Assembly: GCA_916048095.2 (NCBI GenBank)
Contig: OU696583.1
Coordinates: 5,471,322-5,535,321, forward strand
Length of the DNA stretch: 64,000 nucleotides
Source of the DNA: Sacculina carcini
Taxonomy: Eukaryota; Arthropoda; Thecostraca; Sacculinidae
Direction: 5' to 3'
Position numbers and translations under genes: made by a program. The notes under the pieces were generated by a model. That model was not told the DNA's origin. It did not search any database and saw only the letters and a list, made by a program, of their open reading frames with translations. Positions 10,988 through 23,524 of the stretch are shown here, piece by piece. Numbering within the stretch: position 1 is the stretch's first letter; each line of letters opens with the position of its first letter.

Positions 10988-12739
10988 ATGCCCAACCGAC
11001 GCACACACATGCACATACACACATAAACATGCACGTACATACACTGCCGTATCTTTTTCTTGGTATGAAGTTCGTGAGCTCACTCGGCGCACAAATTGCT
11101 TCGTTTTTATATGTTTGATGTATGTGTGTGTATGTGTAGCTGGGTGTATTTGGATTGTTTTGATCGTTCAGTTTCAGGCAATGTCCTCTGTCAGCCAGCG
11201 ATGTTTGTGCTGGTATGTTTTGTCCGGGAAAACCACATCGAGTCATATGGACGGTTAATTTCAGCATAGTTTTTTTCATTTCAGCTGGTCGTTTTTTCCG
11301 AGGCACATTGTTTTTATCAAACATTGTGACGGTCACTATTTGCCTACTGTTCTCTCCCCTCTCTCTGTGTATGCATGTTTTTGTGGTGTGTGCCTGTGTG
11401 TATAATTGTGTCTGTGTATGTTTGTGTGTCTGTGTGTGTGTGTATATGATTGTGTCTGTGTATGTTTGTGTGTCTCTGTGTGTGTGTGTGTGTGTGTGTG
11501 TATAATTGTGTCTGTGTATGTTTGTGTGTCTCTGTGTGTGTGTGTGTGTATAATTGTATCTGTGTATGTGTGTGTGTGTGTGTGTGTCTTTGTGTGTGTA
11601 TGTTGTGGAGTGTGTCTGTCACTTCAACACTGGCCGAGCCAATGTGTGTCTTCCATTGCCCACTGGTGTTATGTCCCTGTCACCATGCGTGCGTGTGTGT
11701 GTGCTTTTTTGTTTTCTTGTCAATCGTTATCTTCTTGTGCCCTGTTGGGCCATTTGATCCCACATTGTCCCCAGATTCGGTCAGTACCCGCGTATTTACG
11801 TCTCGAAACACTAATATTTTTCTTATTGTGCGTGTGTGTGTATGTATGTGGGTGAGACATTATTGCAGATTGTTGCTTATATCGCCCTTGTTCCTGTTCA
11901 ATGTTCGATGTATCGTGTGAATGAACCAAGATTTTATCCCGATTTTTCGTATCGTCTATGCAACTCTATTGACAATGGTATTGTTTTGGAATGTATTTTG
12001 TTGTTATTGGCGCTTTTAAGCGCGCACCAGCCAGTTTAGACTATATGGCGCGCGGAATGCATTTTGTGTCAGTGTGTATATGTGTATGTGTAAGCATGTG
12101 TGTGCGTTGGTTTCCTGGCTTTGCGGCGTTGTAATCGTAATGTGGTCACTGGGGCGTGACCTTGTGTCTTGGACTTTGCCCTTAATCCATGTTGTTGCGT
12201 TGATCGAAGCCTCGATCATGTCAGTGGCCAATCTTGATGTCCTCTCTCGCTTACCTGCATGTGTATTTGTGGGCGTCAACGGGTTTGTCGTTGACACTAT
12301 AATATAGACACTAGTTGATCCGGTGATAACTTCGTGCGGGACACTAGGCACTCACCGGACGGTTGAACTGTTACAGTATATTTTACGGGGAAAATTGTTC
12401 ACTGTTGTTTTTGGAGGTGTGTCAGTCTGAGATTAGAGCAGAACCACAAAATGTATTATTGGTGGGGAAAAGTCACTTGTGACTCGGAGAAAAGTCACAT
12501 GGATGGTATATTTTATTATTGTTATGATGATTATTATTATTGAAATGAATGAACAGATTGAAATGTGAAGAGTGCGAACGTTGATTTCATTCCCCATGGA
12601 CCTTTATCATCAGGAGGCAGATATACGAGCATTAGAAAATACAAGCTCATTGTAAAATGTATAAAAGTATAACGCACAAACAGCGGTCACGGTATATATA
12701 TATTCACCTAAAACTACACAAAATACATTTATAAGAAAG
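10988..12739 (+). other. PIX 3' UTR / intergenic, TG-rich
   Basis: No further coding exon was recognised. A TG-rich minisatellite lies at about 11380-11610. No clear AATAAA was seen, so the transcript end is unknown. The stretch ends at the target-site copy GAAAG (12735-12739) of the TRIM insertion. Confidence 0.6.
11380..11610. repeat. TG-rich minisatellite
   Basis: About four imperfect copies of a 44-70 base unit built on TATAATTGTGTCTGTGTATG followed by TG runs. Apparent open frames through it (Cys/Val or His/Thr repeats) are by-products of the repeat. Confidence 0.9.
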
Positions 12740-13350
12740 TGTAACAAAACTGAAGAGACTAAAATATATTACAGACAGGCGCGCGTGGGCATCACCGCCC
12801 CACGCGCGCCTACAAGACGTCACACTCCGATCGCACCACAAACACAACTCCAAGCTCACACCGTGAAACACGGGAGCACACACACACACACGCACAGTCC
12901 TCACCCGCCGTAACAACCAATCAGCGGCGAGCCGGTCAATCACTCGCCGCCGCGGGGCATGCATACTCGACAAACACATACACACACACACACACCGAAA
13001 CAACTGCACACACTCACCGACACAGCTATACACACTCGCTCACACACTCTCGCACGCAATATACAATTCAACCATACACGATCACATATAGACACACTAA
13101 CACGTTCACGCACACACAATCTTTCACACACACACACACACTCTCTCAACAACAACAACAAAACATGTATTTCATATAGCGCTCTAATTATCATAGGCGC
13201 GAGGAACGGCTAGCTATAAAATGTATACAATGTGGAATAAACAAAACAGTATCGCATAAACAAAAATATAAGCAGCGATATACTATGAAGGAACAATTGA
13301 AAATAACTATGGATGAAAAAAAAAATCAAACAGTTATTCACACAATATAA

Positions 13351-16300
13351 TTATTCATCAGAGGAGACACCGAGAAGATATGTACAAAGAGAAGTGGAAA
13401 AAGACCTGTAAGAGAGAGAAGATCGAATTTTAAGAGGAAGTTCATTGAACAAACGAGGTCCAGAGAAAAAAAGAGATTTCGAAGACCAGGTGGAGTCGTT
13501 GAGAGCACGGGGACAGAAGAGACTACGTGATAGTGAGCGGCCCGGACGATCAGAAACAGTAAGAAGAGAACGGAGATAAGGAGGAGCAGTGTCGGAGTGG
13601 ATAATCTTGAAGATGATGCAGCAAACCTTGTGATGGATTCGCTGCCGTGCAGGAAGCCATCCAAGTTGGCGGATGAATTTCGAGGTGGGAGTTCTCGGTG
13701 GAAGAAGAAAAACAAAACGGCAAGATTGGTTTATAATTTTCTGAAGCGAGCGTATATTTTTACAAGAAACATGAAGATAAAGAGAGTTACAATAGTCTAA
13801 CCTGGAGAAAATTAAGGACTGTACAAGTGTGATTGCTGTAGCATTATCAAGGAATCGACGGATAGGATAAAGTTGGCGGAGAATAAGACGACAGGAGCGA
13901 GTCACACGTGATATGTTAATTGAGAAAGAGAGATTGTGATCAAAATGTACACCAAGATCACGAACACACTGAGATAGGGGTAATGGAATTATTGGAGGAG
14001 ATAATTTGGGAGGATGAAACAATATATTCAGACTTGGAATGGTTCAAAAGTAGATGGCGTGATGAAGCCCAGGATGTAATATTATTCAAAACCGCAGAAA
14101 TGCAATTTTCTGAAAATTTTGAGATAGGAAAGTACAGCTGTAGATCATCCGCATAAATGTGGTAAGAAATAGGAAAACGATGAAGAATTGGACAGAGAGA
14201 AGACATATACAAATTGAACAATAACGGACCCAATATTGATCCCTGAGGTACGCCACTGGAAAGTTTTACAGAACTCGAAAAAGTGGAATTAGAGCGAACA
14301 GAATAAGAACGATTAGAAAAGTATGACTTCATCAATGAAAGAGCCGTAGAAGAGAGTCCAATAGCGGCAAGGTCGTCACACAAAATTGCATGATCGACGA
14401 GGTCAAATGCCGAAGAGAGATCCAGCAGAACAAGCAGAACAGAGTCACCAGAGGCAAAATGATTGAAGATATCGTTCAATAGGTGCAAAAGGAGAGATTC
14501 AGTGGAACGATTAGATACAAAGCCAGATTGAAAAGGATCGAGAACGGTGTTTATCAAAGGTGATAATTGCTCGTGTATGGCCGACTCCAGCAGCTTGGCA
14601 GTGAAGCTCAGAACGGAAACAGGGCGGTAATTACCAGGACAGTTAGGGTCAAGAGTGGGTTTTTTCAGTATTGGTGTGACAATAGCAGATTTATCAGCAA
14701 AAAATAAACCATGTAGAAAAGAAGAATTGATGAGATGGGAAAAAATGGGGGAAAGGAGGTGAATGGAGTCAGACAAAGCAGAGAAATTAATCGGATCGAG
14801 AGGACAACGAGAAATTTTAAGTTTTTTAATAAGGCGAGAAGTATGAGCTACCGAGATATGGGAGAAACTAGACAGAGTGGAGGATGAAGTAGTATGAGTG
14901 AGAACTGTAGTGGTTGTAGGAAGTAGGGCACGAACCGAATTTAGTTTTTGAGGGAAGAATTGAGCAAAAGTAGAAGCCGAAATAGGATTGGGAGAGGAGC
15001 TGCCAACTGTCAACTGTTTTAGAGTGGACCACTGACGCGAAGGAGAACGAGCACAGTCTGCAAGGCGTGACTTATAAAAATCGGCTTTGGCCGTGGTCAG
15101 TGTAGGAAGAAACGAATGTCGAGCAGAGCAAAAAGAGTCCCAGTCACTAGGCGACCGAGAGCGACGCCACCTACGCTCAAGACGGCGGGACGAAGTTCGC
15201 ATATGAACTAATTCCGACGAAAGCCACGGAGGGGGACGGGTTTGTGAGCGAACACGACGAGTGATCAGTGGAAATAATCGTTCATTGATCTCACTGAGAG
15301 AAGATGACAGAAAATCAAACACAAATTTGGGATGAAAGCCGTGGTAGGTAATGGGAGGCAAAAGAGAGGAGATCAAAGATTGAAAAATTATAGGACAGAA
15401 CGACCTGTAATCACGTGCGGAAAAGATGTAGGGCCCCTTGAATGGTGCGGGAGGAGAATAGTATAATTGGCAAGAAAGGAGAGAATGATCGGAAAAAGTA
15501 TTGTCGGGAGGAAATGTGAGTGTATCATAAAGACGAAACTTGCTCAAAGTCGAAGGGTAAATGATAATGTCGAGAACATGGCCAGCTGTGTGAGTAGGAG
15601 TGGAATTTGATATCACCAAGTTATGAGAATTAAGAAGTGAAAGAAAATCGGACGCAAAAGGATTAGCCAGAGGATTGTCGAGCCAGAAATTAAAGTCGCC
15701 GACAATTATGAAGTTATCCAAAAAGAATTGAGAGAATTTAAATATAAGAGAATCAAACTCGTCAAGAAACATGGGTGTAGTACCAGTGTAGCGACTGCGC
15801 CGCGTTCGCGACTGCGCCGTGTGTTTGATTATTACATTGTTATTTTATCTGTGTACCATATAGTTTATTTCATCATATCTTCTTATGTGTGTCTCATGTT
15901 TGATTGTAAATATCATGCCACAAATCTTGGCATGCATATTGTGTGACACTGTCACTGTGCTCGATACCCCGCGTTTTCCTTCTTCTTGCTGGCGCGCTCG
16001 TAGCATACACATCGTGTCTTCTCGCTCTCGTGTGATATTAAACTCGCATCAATTCCTAGTGTTTTCCACGCTAAACTGGTGACCCCGACGTGATCTTGTT
16101 TTAGTTTTTGTTTTTTGATTTCGTGAGTCATGCCCAACGACACCGCCGCTTTCCCGCACTTAACAGACGGCGAGCCAGTGCAACGCGAAGATGAAGGCGA
16201 CAACGGCCGACCTGCCACATCATTCCGGCTGCCGCCTTTCTCGCCCGAGGAGCCAGAACTCTGGCTCACACAGGTGAGCTGCGCGTTTGCCGTTTCGGGA

Positions 16301-19300
16301 ATCACTTCACCCGTCAGGCAGTTCCAGTTCTTAGTGGCCAATCTGCCGATGGATGTGGCCACAGAGCTGAAAGACGTCATCAGGGGGCCGCCGAATTTTC
16401 AACTTTTGTGCGAGAAGCTGACGACGCGCATGGCGCAGTCACGAGCGGCCCGGCTGGACGCCATGCTGCTGCACCAGCATCTGGGCGACCAGAATCCGTC
16501 GCAGCTGCTCCGCTGCATGCGAGGGGAGCTCGAAGGGGCCGGTAGCTCTTCTGTCGACACCGGGCTACTTCGAACCCTGTTTCTACAGCGGCTGCCCAAC
16601 AACGTCAAGGCGGCAATCTCTTTGCTGCCGGACACGACGTCACTCAGCGAGCTGGCGGCCGCCGCCGACCGCTTCATGGACGCCACACGCGCCGACCAGC
16701 CGCTGGTGTCCGTAGCGGCGGTGCAGTCGACGCACGAGGCAGCCCGCGGTAGCGCCAGAGCGGATCCGGCTGTGCAGCAGCTGCTCGCCGCCGTTACAGA
16801 GCTGACCGCAGCTGTGCGTGAGATGACGACGGCACGCGCACGAGAGCCGGCACCAGGAGCGTATCGTCGACAGCGCAGCCGCTCCAGAACGCGCTCACCG
16901 CCACGCACCGACGAAGCCGACGCCGGTATGTGCTATTACCATCGTGCGTTCGGCCGCGACGCCATCAACTGCCGCGCGCCGTGCAGCTTCCGGCCGACTT
17001 TAAACTAGCCGCGCTGGGGCAAGTAGCGCCCGTCTCAGCGACACAACCACAGCCGCTGTTGTTCGTCACCGACCTGACCTCCGGCCAGAGTCTGTTGGTG
17101 GACACCGGCGCCCAGGTCAGTGTGTGGCCGCGCAGCAGATTGCAACAGTCAGCCGTGGAGAGCTCCGACAGCACACCGCGGCTGCGTGCGGCGGACGGTC
17201 GACCGATCACCGCTCACAGAACGTACCGCGCCACACTGCGTCTCGCCGGCATGTCGGCCGTCACGTACAAGTGGTGCTTCGTCGTCGCCGACACTCCGAC
17301 GGCCATCCTGGGTGCCGACTTCCTCGCCAACTTCCGGCTCTCCATCGACATGGCGCAGCGGCAGCTCAGTGACGGCTCGTCTGTCGCATTTTCGACGCCA
17401 CATCCGGCCATAGCGGCGGCGTGTGGTATCATGAGTGTGAACCCCATGAACTGGGAGCACGTACTGCAGGGGTTCCCGACGATCACCGCACAGCCCGACT
17501 TCAACCGGCCGCCGGTACACAACACGGTGCACCGCATCCCGACACAGGGACAGCCGGTGTACGGCCGCGTCCGTCGCCTCGCACCGGAAAAACTCGCGGC
17601 AGTGCGGCGAGAGTTTGACAGACTGCTATCGCTGGGCATCGTCCGACGCTCGTCCAGCGCATGGTCGAGCCCGCTTCACGTGGTTCCCAAGGCGGACGGT
17701 GGTCTGCGAGTGTGCGGCGACTACCGCGCACTCAACGCCATCACCAAACCCGACCGGTACCCGGTGCCGTTTCTGCACGACAGCGTCGCCCAACTCGCCG
17801 GCTCCACCGTTTTTTCGCGGCTCGACATTGTGCGCGCATATCACCACATACCTGTCGCAGAAGAGGACGTGCCGAAGACCGCCGTGGTGACGCCGTTCGG
17901 CCTCTTTGAGTTTCGCAGGCTGTGCTTTGGCCTGCGGTCTGCCGCACAAACGTTCCAGCGTTTCCTGGACGAGGCACTTCGGGGCGTCGACGGCTGTTTT
18001 GCGTATGTAGACGACATACTCGTGGCCAGCAAGTCGGTGGAAGAGCACGAGCGACATCTGCGCGCTGTTTTGCTAGACTTCCTCGGACACCATCTGTCTC
18101 ACGCCGGGGTGGCGCCCACGGCCAAGAAAGCGGCCGAGGTACAGAGCTTTCCCGAGCCGGCCACACAGGCGCAGCTACGCCGTTTCATCGGGATGGTAAC
18201 GTTCTACCACTGGCTGATACCGCAGGCATCCCAACTGCTCGCCCCACTACACGCGCTAATCGACACGAGGACGAAGCGCTCACAGAAGCCGGTCACATGG
18301 ACGCCGGACGCCCGAGATGCTTTCTCCCGGGCCAAACGAGCACTCACCGACATCGTGCAGCTGGCCTTCCCGGTCACCGGGGCCCCACTGAGCGTGCAGG
18401 TAGACGCGTCCGCCACAGGAGTCGGTGGTGTACTGCACCAGTACGTCGACGGAGTCTGGAGGCCACTGAGCTTCCACTCGCGACAACTGACACCGACCGA
18501 GAGGCGCTACAGCACGTTCGGCAGGGAGCTGTTGGCCGCGTACAGCGCCGTGCGCCACTTCCGCCACACGCTGGAGGGCCGAACTTTCACCCTTTTCACC
18601 GACCATAAGCCGCTCACGTCAGCCATCGGTTCGGGAGCCGACACGTACTCGCCACGGGAGGTGCGCCATCTGGACTACGTGTCACAATTCACGTCGGACA
18701 TCAGACACGTTCCCGGCGAGCAAAACCCAGTGGCCGACGCCCTCTCGCGCACCGTCGGCATGCTGGTCGCTCCGACGCCGCCGTTCGACGATTTTTCAGC
18801 GCTGGCCGACGCGCAACAGGAGGACGCCGACACGCTACAGCTGGTGCAGGCCGCTGACGGGGATCACTCCCTGAAGCTGAGGCACGTGCCGCTCGACTGC
18901 GGGCGCCGTCTGTGGTGCGACTACTCGACCGGCCGGTGTCGTCCAGTGCTGCCGACGGCACTGCGGCGGCCGTTCTTCAACCTGCTCCACGACCTCGCAC
19001 ACCCGGGCGTAGCCGCCAGTCAGAAGATGGTAGCCGAGCGGTTCGTGTGGCGCGGACTAAAAAAAGATGTCCAGAGCTGGGTTCGAACATGCCTTCAGTG
19101 TCAACGCGCCAAGACACACCGACACACGCGTGCAGCACCACATGCCTTCCGCCCTCCATCCAGCCGATTCGCCGACCTCCATATCGACTTGGTGGGTCCC
19201 CTGCCGACCTCAGACGGGTTCACGCATATGCTGACGATCATCGACCGCTACACGCGATGGATCGAAGCAATTCCGCTGGCTCGCACCACAGCCGAGGATG

Positions 19301-21116
19301 TCGCGAAGGCGTTGCTGCGACAGTGGATCGCACGTTTCGGGGTGCCCGACTCGATCGTGAGCGATCAAGGTCCGCAATTCGAGTCGCGGTTGTGGTCCTC
19401 ATTGATGACGCTTCTGGGTGTCAAGAAGAAGCGCACCACAGCGTACCACCCTCAGGCGAACGGCCTCGTTGAGCGGGCCCACCGGCAGCTCAAGGCCAGT
19501 TTGCGCGCGACCTGCAACAACAACAACTGGACCGACCGTCTCCCGCTGGTGCTGCTCGGCATACGCTCGGCCGTCAAGACCGACATCGGGTGCTCCAGTG
19601 CGGAACTGGTTTACGGCGAGCCGCTTCGTTTGCCAGGTGAATTGGTGACACCTTCCGCTGCACCGGAATTGTCACCCATCACGTTTTGTGAGCGACTCAA
19701 AGCTGCCATGCATGAGCTTCGCCCGACGCCGCCACGCCAGACACAACACCAGTCACACGTGCCGCACGCCCTTCGTTCGTGCACGCACGTCTTTGTTCGT
19801 GCCGACGGCCACTCAGGTCTGTCGCCGGTCTACCGCGGACCATTCAGTGTTGCCGAACGCGACGAGAAAACGCTGGCCATCCGAAGCGGCGCCCGTCAAA
19901 CCCGCGTGAGCATTGACCGCTGTATTCCGGCTCACCTGGAACTTACGCCGGGTGAAGACGGGCAATCCCCACACATCAACCGACCACCGACACACTATGA
20001 GAGTCCAGGGTCAGACGCGCCAAAGTCCATTCTACGGAGAACCCGTCCGACGGCGTCAACCGTAAAAACGGTGGTGTTCGTCAACGCCCCGGTGGTACAC
20101 TGGATACCGTCACGCCCCGTCCACCAGCAACGGCGCGTCGCGTGTCGGGGACGAAATTTCTACCTCCCACTGCAGCTGAACGTCGCGACACCGTCACCGA
20201 CATCCACCGACGCCATCGACCACTCGGCGCCTGCGACGCCGCAGAGCGCCTCGGACTCTACAGCGCCGGCGCCACCGCTAGTCAGAGACACCGTCGTTCA
20301 TTACACGCGTTCCGGCCGCGCAGTGCAACTGCCGGCCCGCTACAGATAGGGGGGAGGTGGTGTAGCGACTGCGCCGCGTTCGCGACTGCGCCGTGTGTTT
20401 GATTATTACATTGTTATTTTATCTGTGTACCATATAGTTTATTTCATCATATCTTCTTATGTGTGTCTCATGTTTGATTGTAAATATCATGCCACAAATC
20501 TTGGCATGCATATTGTGTGACACTGTCACTGTGCTCGATACCCCGTGTTTTCCTTCTTCTTGCTGGCGCGCTCGTAGCATACACATCGTGTCTTCTCGCT
20601 CTCGTGTGATATTAAACTCGCATCAATTCCTAGTGTTTTCCACGCTAAACCAGGGTGATTTGGGCGATATACAATTAAAATTCCCAATTTTGGCATGGAG
20701 GGTAAATATAAAGATAGCGGCAAGAATTCAAAAGCTTGTGAAGTAAATTGAGCGACAGCAAGTATAGAAAATGAAAGAGTTGACTTATATACTATACTTA
20801 AACCGCCACCGGAGGATTTGACAGACCCGGAAGAAGAGCGAGGAGCATGCAGTACGCTGTAAGTAGCAGGGAGATTAGCTGAGAAAGAACCGAAATCAGT
20901 ATCCAGGAGCCATGTTTCGACCAGGCATAGAAAAGCAAAGTTATGAGACAGTAAAAGCTCGGAGATATATGGACACTTATTCCTAGCCGAGCGTATGTTG
21001 AGTAAGCCCAGCAGGCTGTTGTGCGAATAATCAGGATCAGCAGACTTGCAGAACAGTTGCACAGGAAAACCATTTGTAGAAGATAACGGTGTGGTGGGAA
21101 TATCAGCTGAAGACAT
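13351..21116 (-). pseudogene. L2-like LINE ORF2: endonuclease-reverse transcriptase
   Basis: The N-terminal endonuclease part lies at 21116-20652 (LLNIRSARNK, LCLVETWLLD, VYRPNHPG). The rest, 15786-13351, continues with the endonuclease end (FIIVGDFNFWLDNP, SDHSLLSCQL) and a full RT: NYRPVSVLSFTAKLLE, LVLLDLSSAFDLVDH, GVPQGSILGPLLFNLY, the catalytic YADD and the C-terminal LDYCNSLY. There is no RNase H domain, as in L2/CR1 types. Besides the inserted LTR element there is one frameshift near 14000 between HLLLNHSKSEY and VRDLGVHFDHN, so the copy is dead but recent. Confidence 0.85.
15787..20649 (+). mobile_element. CsRn1-type Ty3/gypsy retrotransposon, looks whole
   Basis: LTRs at 15787-16075 and 20361-20649 (289 bases each, about one difference by eye, so young), with the 4-base target copy CCAG at 15783-15786 and 20650-20653. 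The primer site TGGTGACCCCGACGTGAT (16077) pairs with the 3' end of tRNA-Trp, the CsRn1 hallmark. Gag is 16130-17008 with the unusual CHCC knuckle (CYYHRAFGRDAINCRAPC). Pol is an overlapping frame to 20349 with protease (LLVDTGAQVSVWP), RT (FAYVDDILVAS), RNase H, and integrase with an HHCC finger and SDQGPQF. Gag-to-pol overlap implies the frameshift or reinitiation usual for the family. A purine tract GGGGGGAGG precedes the 3' LTR. It splits an L2 LINE. Confidence 0.93.
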
Positions 21117-21119
21117 TAG

Positions 21120-22265
21120 TCATTGGTCACATGACGAACGCAGTGGAGATACCGAAACGGACTGATCAACGCTACATTGCTCAGCTAACAGCGTCCGACT
21201 ACGCAGGGCGTTTCGGACAGCGACGAGTGAGGGACACTGGGGCGAGAACGATGAGTGATCATGCGGACGATTAGACTGACGACAGTTGACACAGCACACT
21301 GAGGACTTATCTGGACAGTCCTTTGACAGATGAGACCCCGCGCAAATGCCACAACACGTATGATTTCTTGGGGAGCAGCGGGATGACGTGTGTCCAAGAC
21401 GAGCACAGCGGTGACATCGTGCCACCCAGAAGCGGTCATACACAGGGCATGACGTCAGATCGACGAATAGACGATCACCAGCCCTCTTGATGGACTGGCG
21501 GACCGCCGGCGACACTGATAGAACTCCGAGACCAGCACCAGCGCGCGTCTTTGAAATGAAGAGTACCTTCAAGTCCGCTGGCGAGGCATCAGCTAAAACC
21601 GAATTTTTCAGCCGAATAGATGTTGCAAGACTCTCCGGCGTCGAGTCAAGTGGGATATTGACCACTGTGACTTTCGGCTGCAGCATAGGAGCAGGGATAG
21701 CGACCTTCACGTCATGCATGTTATTGCGAACAGATGCAGCCACCCGGTCCACCTGTTCCTGAGAGCCACACTTCAGCACGATTTTGTTGTCAGAAGATCT
21801 TGCTGCGAGAATAGGCTCAGTCTTCAGGACCGATCTGAGCTCGTCCTGGTGAATTTTGTGTTCGCCGGCACGCACGACTACGGTATACGATCGTTTCACG
21901 GGTGCGTGGGTGCGGTGTGGGGCGAGACACTCTGTTACGCTGGCTGGTTTACCGCAGGTGTGTAGACCGATGGTCGTTTCCATGGTCGTCACTGACGTCT
22001 TTATGTCAGTGAGCTGGCTGCATATTTCCGACAATTTCTCCGCTGGAGGAGACTGCTTAAATGAGCAAAATTCATTCTTGCAAGTTGGGCAGATCCAGAA
22101 CAAGCGATGCTTTTTAATTGCATTCAATGCAGGGGTGGATAGAGCAGCGCAAGATGCGTGGAACGACTCACTACAACCCTGGCACTGTATATACGCCCCT
22201 GATTTGAGCGAGTCACCACAGTGACAAACACGGTCGGCAGAGGGAGGAGCAGCAGCAGAGGGCAT
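21120..22265 (-). CDS. L2-like LINE ORF1: PHD-like and zinc-knuckle protein
   Basis: A 381-residue RNA-binding-type ORF1 protein. The N terminus has a PHD-like Cys/His finger (CHCGDSLKSGAYIQCQGC, then FHASC and WICPTC). The C terminus has zinc knuckles (CHRCARLGHTSSRC, CGICAGSHLSKDC, then CVNC). The middle, about residues 120-270, looks like an RNA-recognition-type fold (VVVRAGEHKIHQDELRS). Such ORF1 proteins coat LINE RNA for target-primed insertion. The stop TGA is followed after three bases (CTA) by the ATG of ORF2, which suggests stop-and-restart translation. The frame is unbroken. Confidence 0.8.
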   Translation of the reverse strand: MPSAAAPPSADRVCHCGDSLKSGAYIQCQGCSESFHASCAALSTPALNAIKKHRLFWICPTCKNEFCSFKQSPPAEKLSEICSQLTDIKTSVTTMETTIGLHTCGKPASVTECLAPHRTHAPVKRSYTVVVRAGEHKIHQDELRSVLKTEPILAARSSDNKIVLKCGSQEQVDRVAASVRNNMHDVKVAIPAPMLQPKVTVVNIPLDSTPESLATSIRLKNSVLADASPADLKVLFISKTRAGAGLGVLSVSPAVRQSIKRAGDRLFVDLTSCPVYDRFWVARCHRCARLGHTSSRCSPRNHTCCGICAGSHLSKDCPDKSSVCCVNCRQSNRPHDHSSFSPQCPSLVAVRNALRSRTLLAEQCSVDQSVSVSPLRSSCDQ

Positions 22266-23081
22266 GGCTCATCCCTTGTCCGAACAGGGGAAGCACACAC
22301 AAGATCAACACAAAGATAAGAGAACCCACGAAAACACAACCACACACGGCGACGACTGAAACACGACCACGACTCTCTCACTGCACACGATCACACCACA
22401 CCTCCATCTGTTTTAAAGAAACATAAATCAACAAAAGAACAGACAATTAAAAAACGCGAACCAAGCAAACCAGGAACCAATAAAAAAACCTAACGCGACG
22501 ACGGCCTCCACCAGACGCACACACCGTGGCTGCGGCGAAGCACAACACGTCAGGCCCCAGCGTCCATCGCGCTCCCGCCTCCGCCCGTGCTCTTCAGTGC
22601 TTCGCCGCAGCCTGCCGTCTTCTTCATCACCGGCTGCCGCGACAGGGCACAACACCTCGGCCCCAGCACCCACCGTGCTCCCGCCGACACCCGTGCTATT
22701 CAGTACCCCGTCGCAGACAGCCGTGACTCCGCCGCACACGCAAGCCGCACCGTCGTCGTCGTTCGTCATTTCTCCTTCGGCCTCAGCAGCTCCTTTCTCT
22801 CACATGCCCTCCAGCATCAGCAGCCTCCACCAGCGACCTTCTATCTGCCCGGCGACGAGTCCAACACCAGTGCAGGCGGGACGACGAGCAACCCTCGGCC
22901 ACAGCTCCCCCGCAGCTTCCTGCCGGCACCATGCTCTCCTGCCGTCCCCCTGCACACCAACCTGACACGCCGCCGAGCACCTCCACCACGTCCTCCAGGC
23001 CGCTGCAAATACTGGAGGGCACTATCTCCGCTGCTGAAGCCGGGTCGCAGATAAACATTATTTCCAAATAAAAAACAAAAG

Positions 23082-23093
23082 GCCGAAATAGCT
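23082..23093 (-). other. Primer-binding site matching tRNA-Phe 5' end (TRIM C)
   Basis: Plus strand reads GCCGAAATAGCT, identical to nucleotides 1-12 of metazoan tRNA-Phe and touching the LTR end. On the element's own strand it is therefore complementary to the tRNA 5' end. Confidence 0.75.
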
Positions 23094-23524
23094 TGTAAAA
23101 GAAGCCAGAAACTAAAATATATTACAGACAGGCGCGCGTGGGCATCACCGCCCCACGCGCGCCTACAAGACGTCACACTCCGATCGCACCACAAACACAA
23201 CTCCAAGCTCACACCGTGAAACACGGGAGCACACACACACACACACGCACAGTCCTCACCCGCCGTAACAACCAATCAGCGGCGAGCCGGTCAATCACTC
23301 GCCGCCGCGGGGCATGCATACTCGACAAACACATACACACACACACTCCGAAACAACTGCACACACTCACCGACACAGCTATACACACTCGCTCACACAC
23401 TCTCGCACGCAATATACAATTCAACCATACACGATCACATATAGACACACTAACACGTTCACGCACACACAATCTTTCACACACACACACTCTCTCTCAC
23501 TGCACACGATCACACCACAGAAAG

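Larger units (their letters stand above)
13148..22372 (-). mobile_element. L2-like LINE, interrupted by CsRn1-type element
   Basis: Minus-strand non-LTR retrotransposon inserted into the LTR of TRIM C with the target-site copy CTCTCTC at 13141-13147 and 22373-22379. The 3' end is at the left: the sense strand ends AGCGCTATATGAAATACATG followed by a GTT-repeat tail, the kind of 3' terminus known from L2 elements. ORF1 is 22265-21120. ORF2 starts at 21116, is interrupted by the LTR element at 15787-20649, and resumes to 13351. The LINE itself, without the insert, is about 4.4 kb. Confidence 0.88.
12740..23519 (-). mobile_element. TRIM family C (small non-autonomous LTR element), split by L2
   Basis: Minus-strand copy of the short LTR element also seen at 59680-61392. 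The 5' LTR is 23094-23519. The other LTR is 12740-13147 plus 22380-22400, separated by the L2 LINE. The internal part (22401-23093) has no gag or pol. The target-site duplication GAAAG is present at 12735-12739 and 23520-23524, which confirms that these distant pieces are one element. Each LTR carries the GC-rich hairpin (12780-12812; 23134-23166). The base run next to the 5' LTR pairs with the 5' end of tRNA-Phe. The LTRs contain AC microsatellites. Confidence 0.9.

Noticed and set aside
11344-11920. Cys/Val- or His/Thr-rich open frames (also 12959-13213, 59640-60273, 60796-61599)
   Set aside because: They are translations of TG/AC microsatellites and TRIM LTRs.
22587-23054. Open frames of 120-166 codons antisense to the TRIM internal regions (also 32588-33088, 60270-60752)
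   Set aside because: Two overlapping frames are open at once, composition is GC-driven (Pro/Ala/Ser/Arg), and the frames are not the same between families A, B and C.
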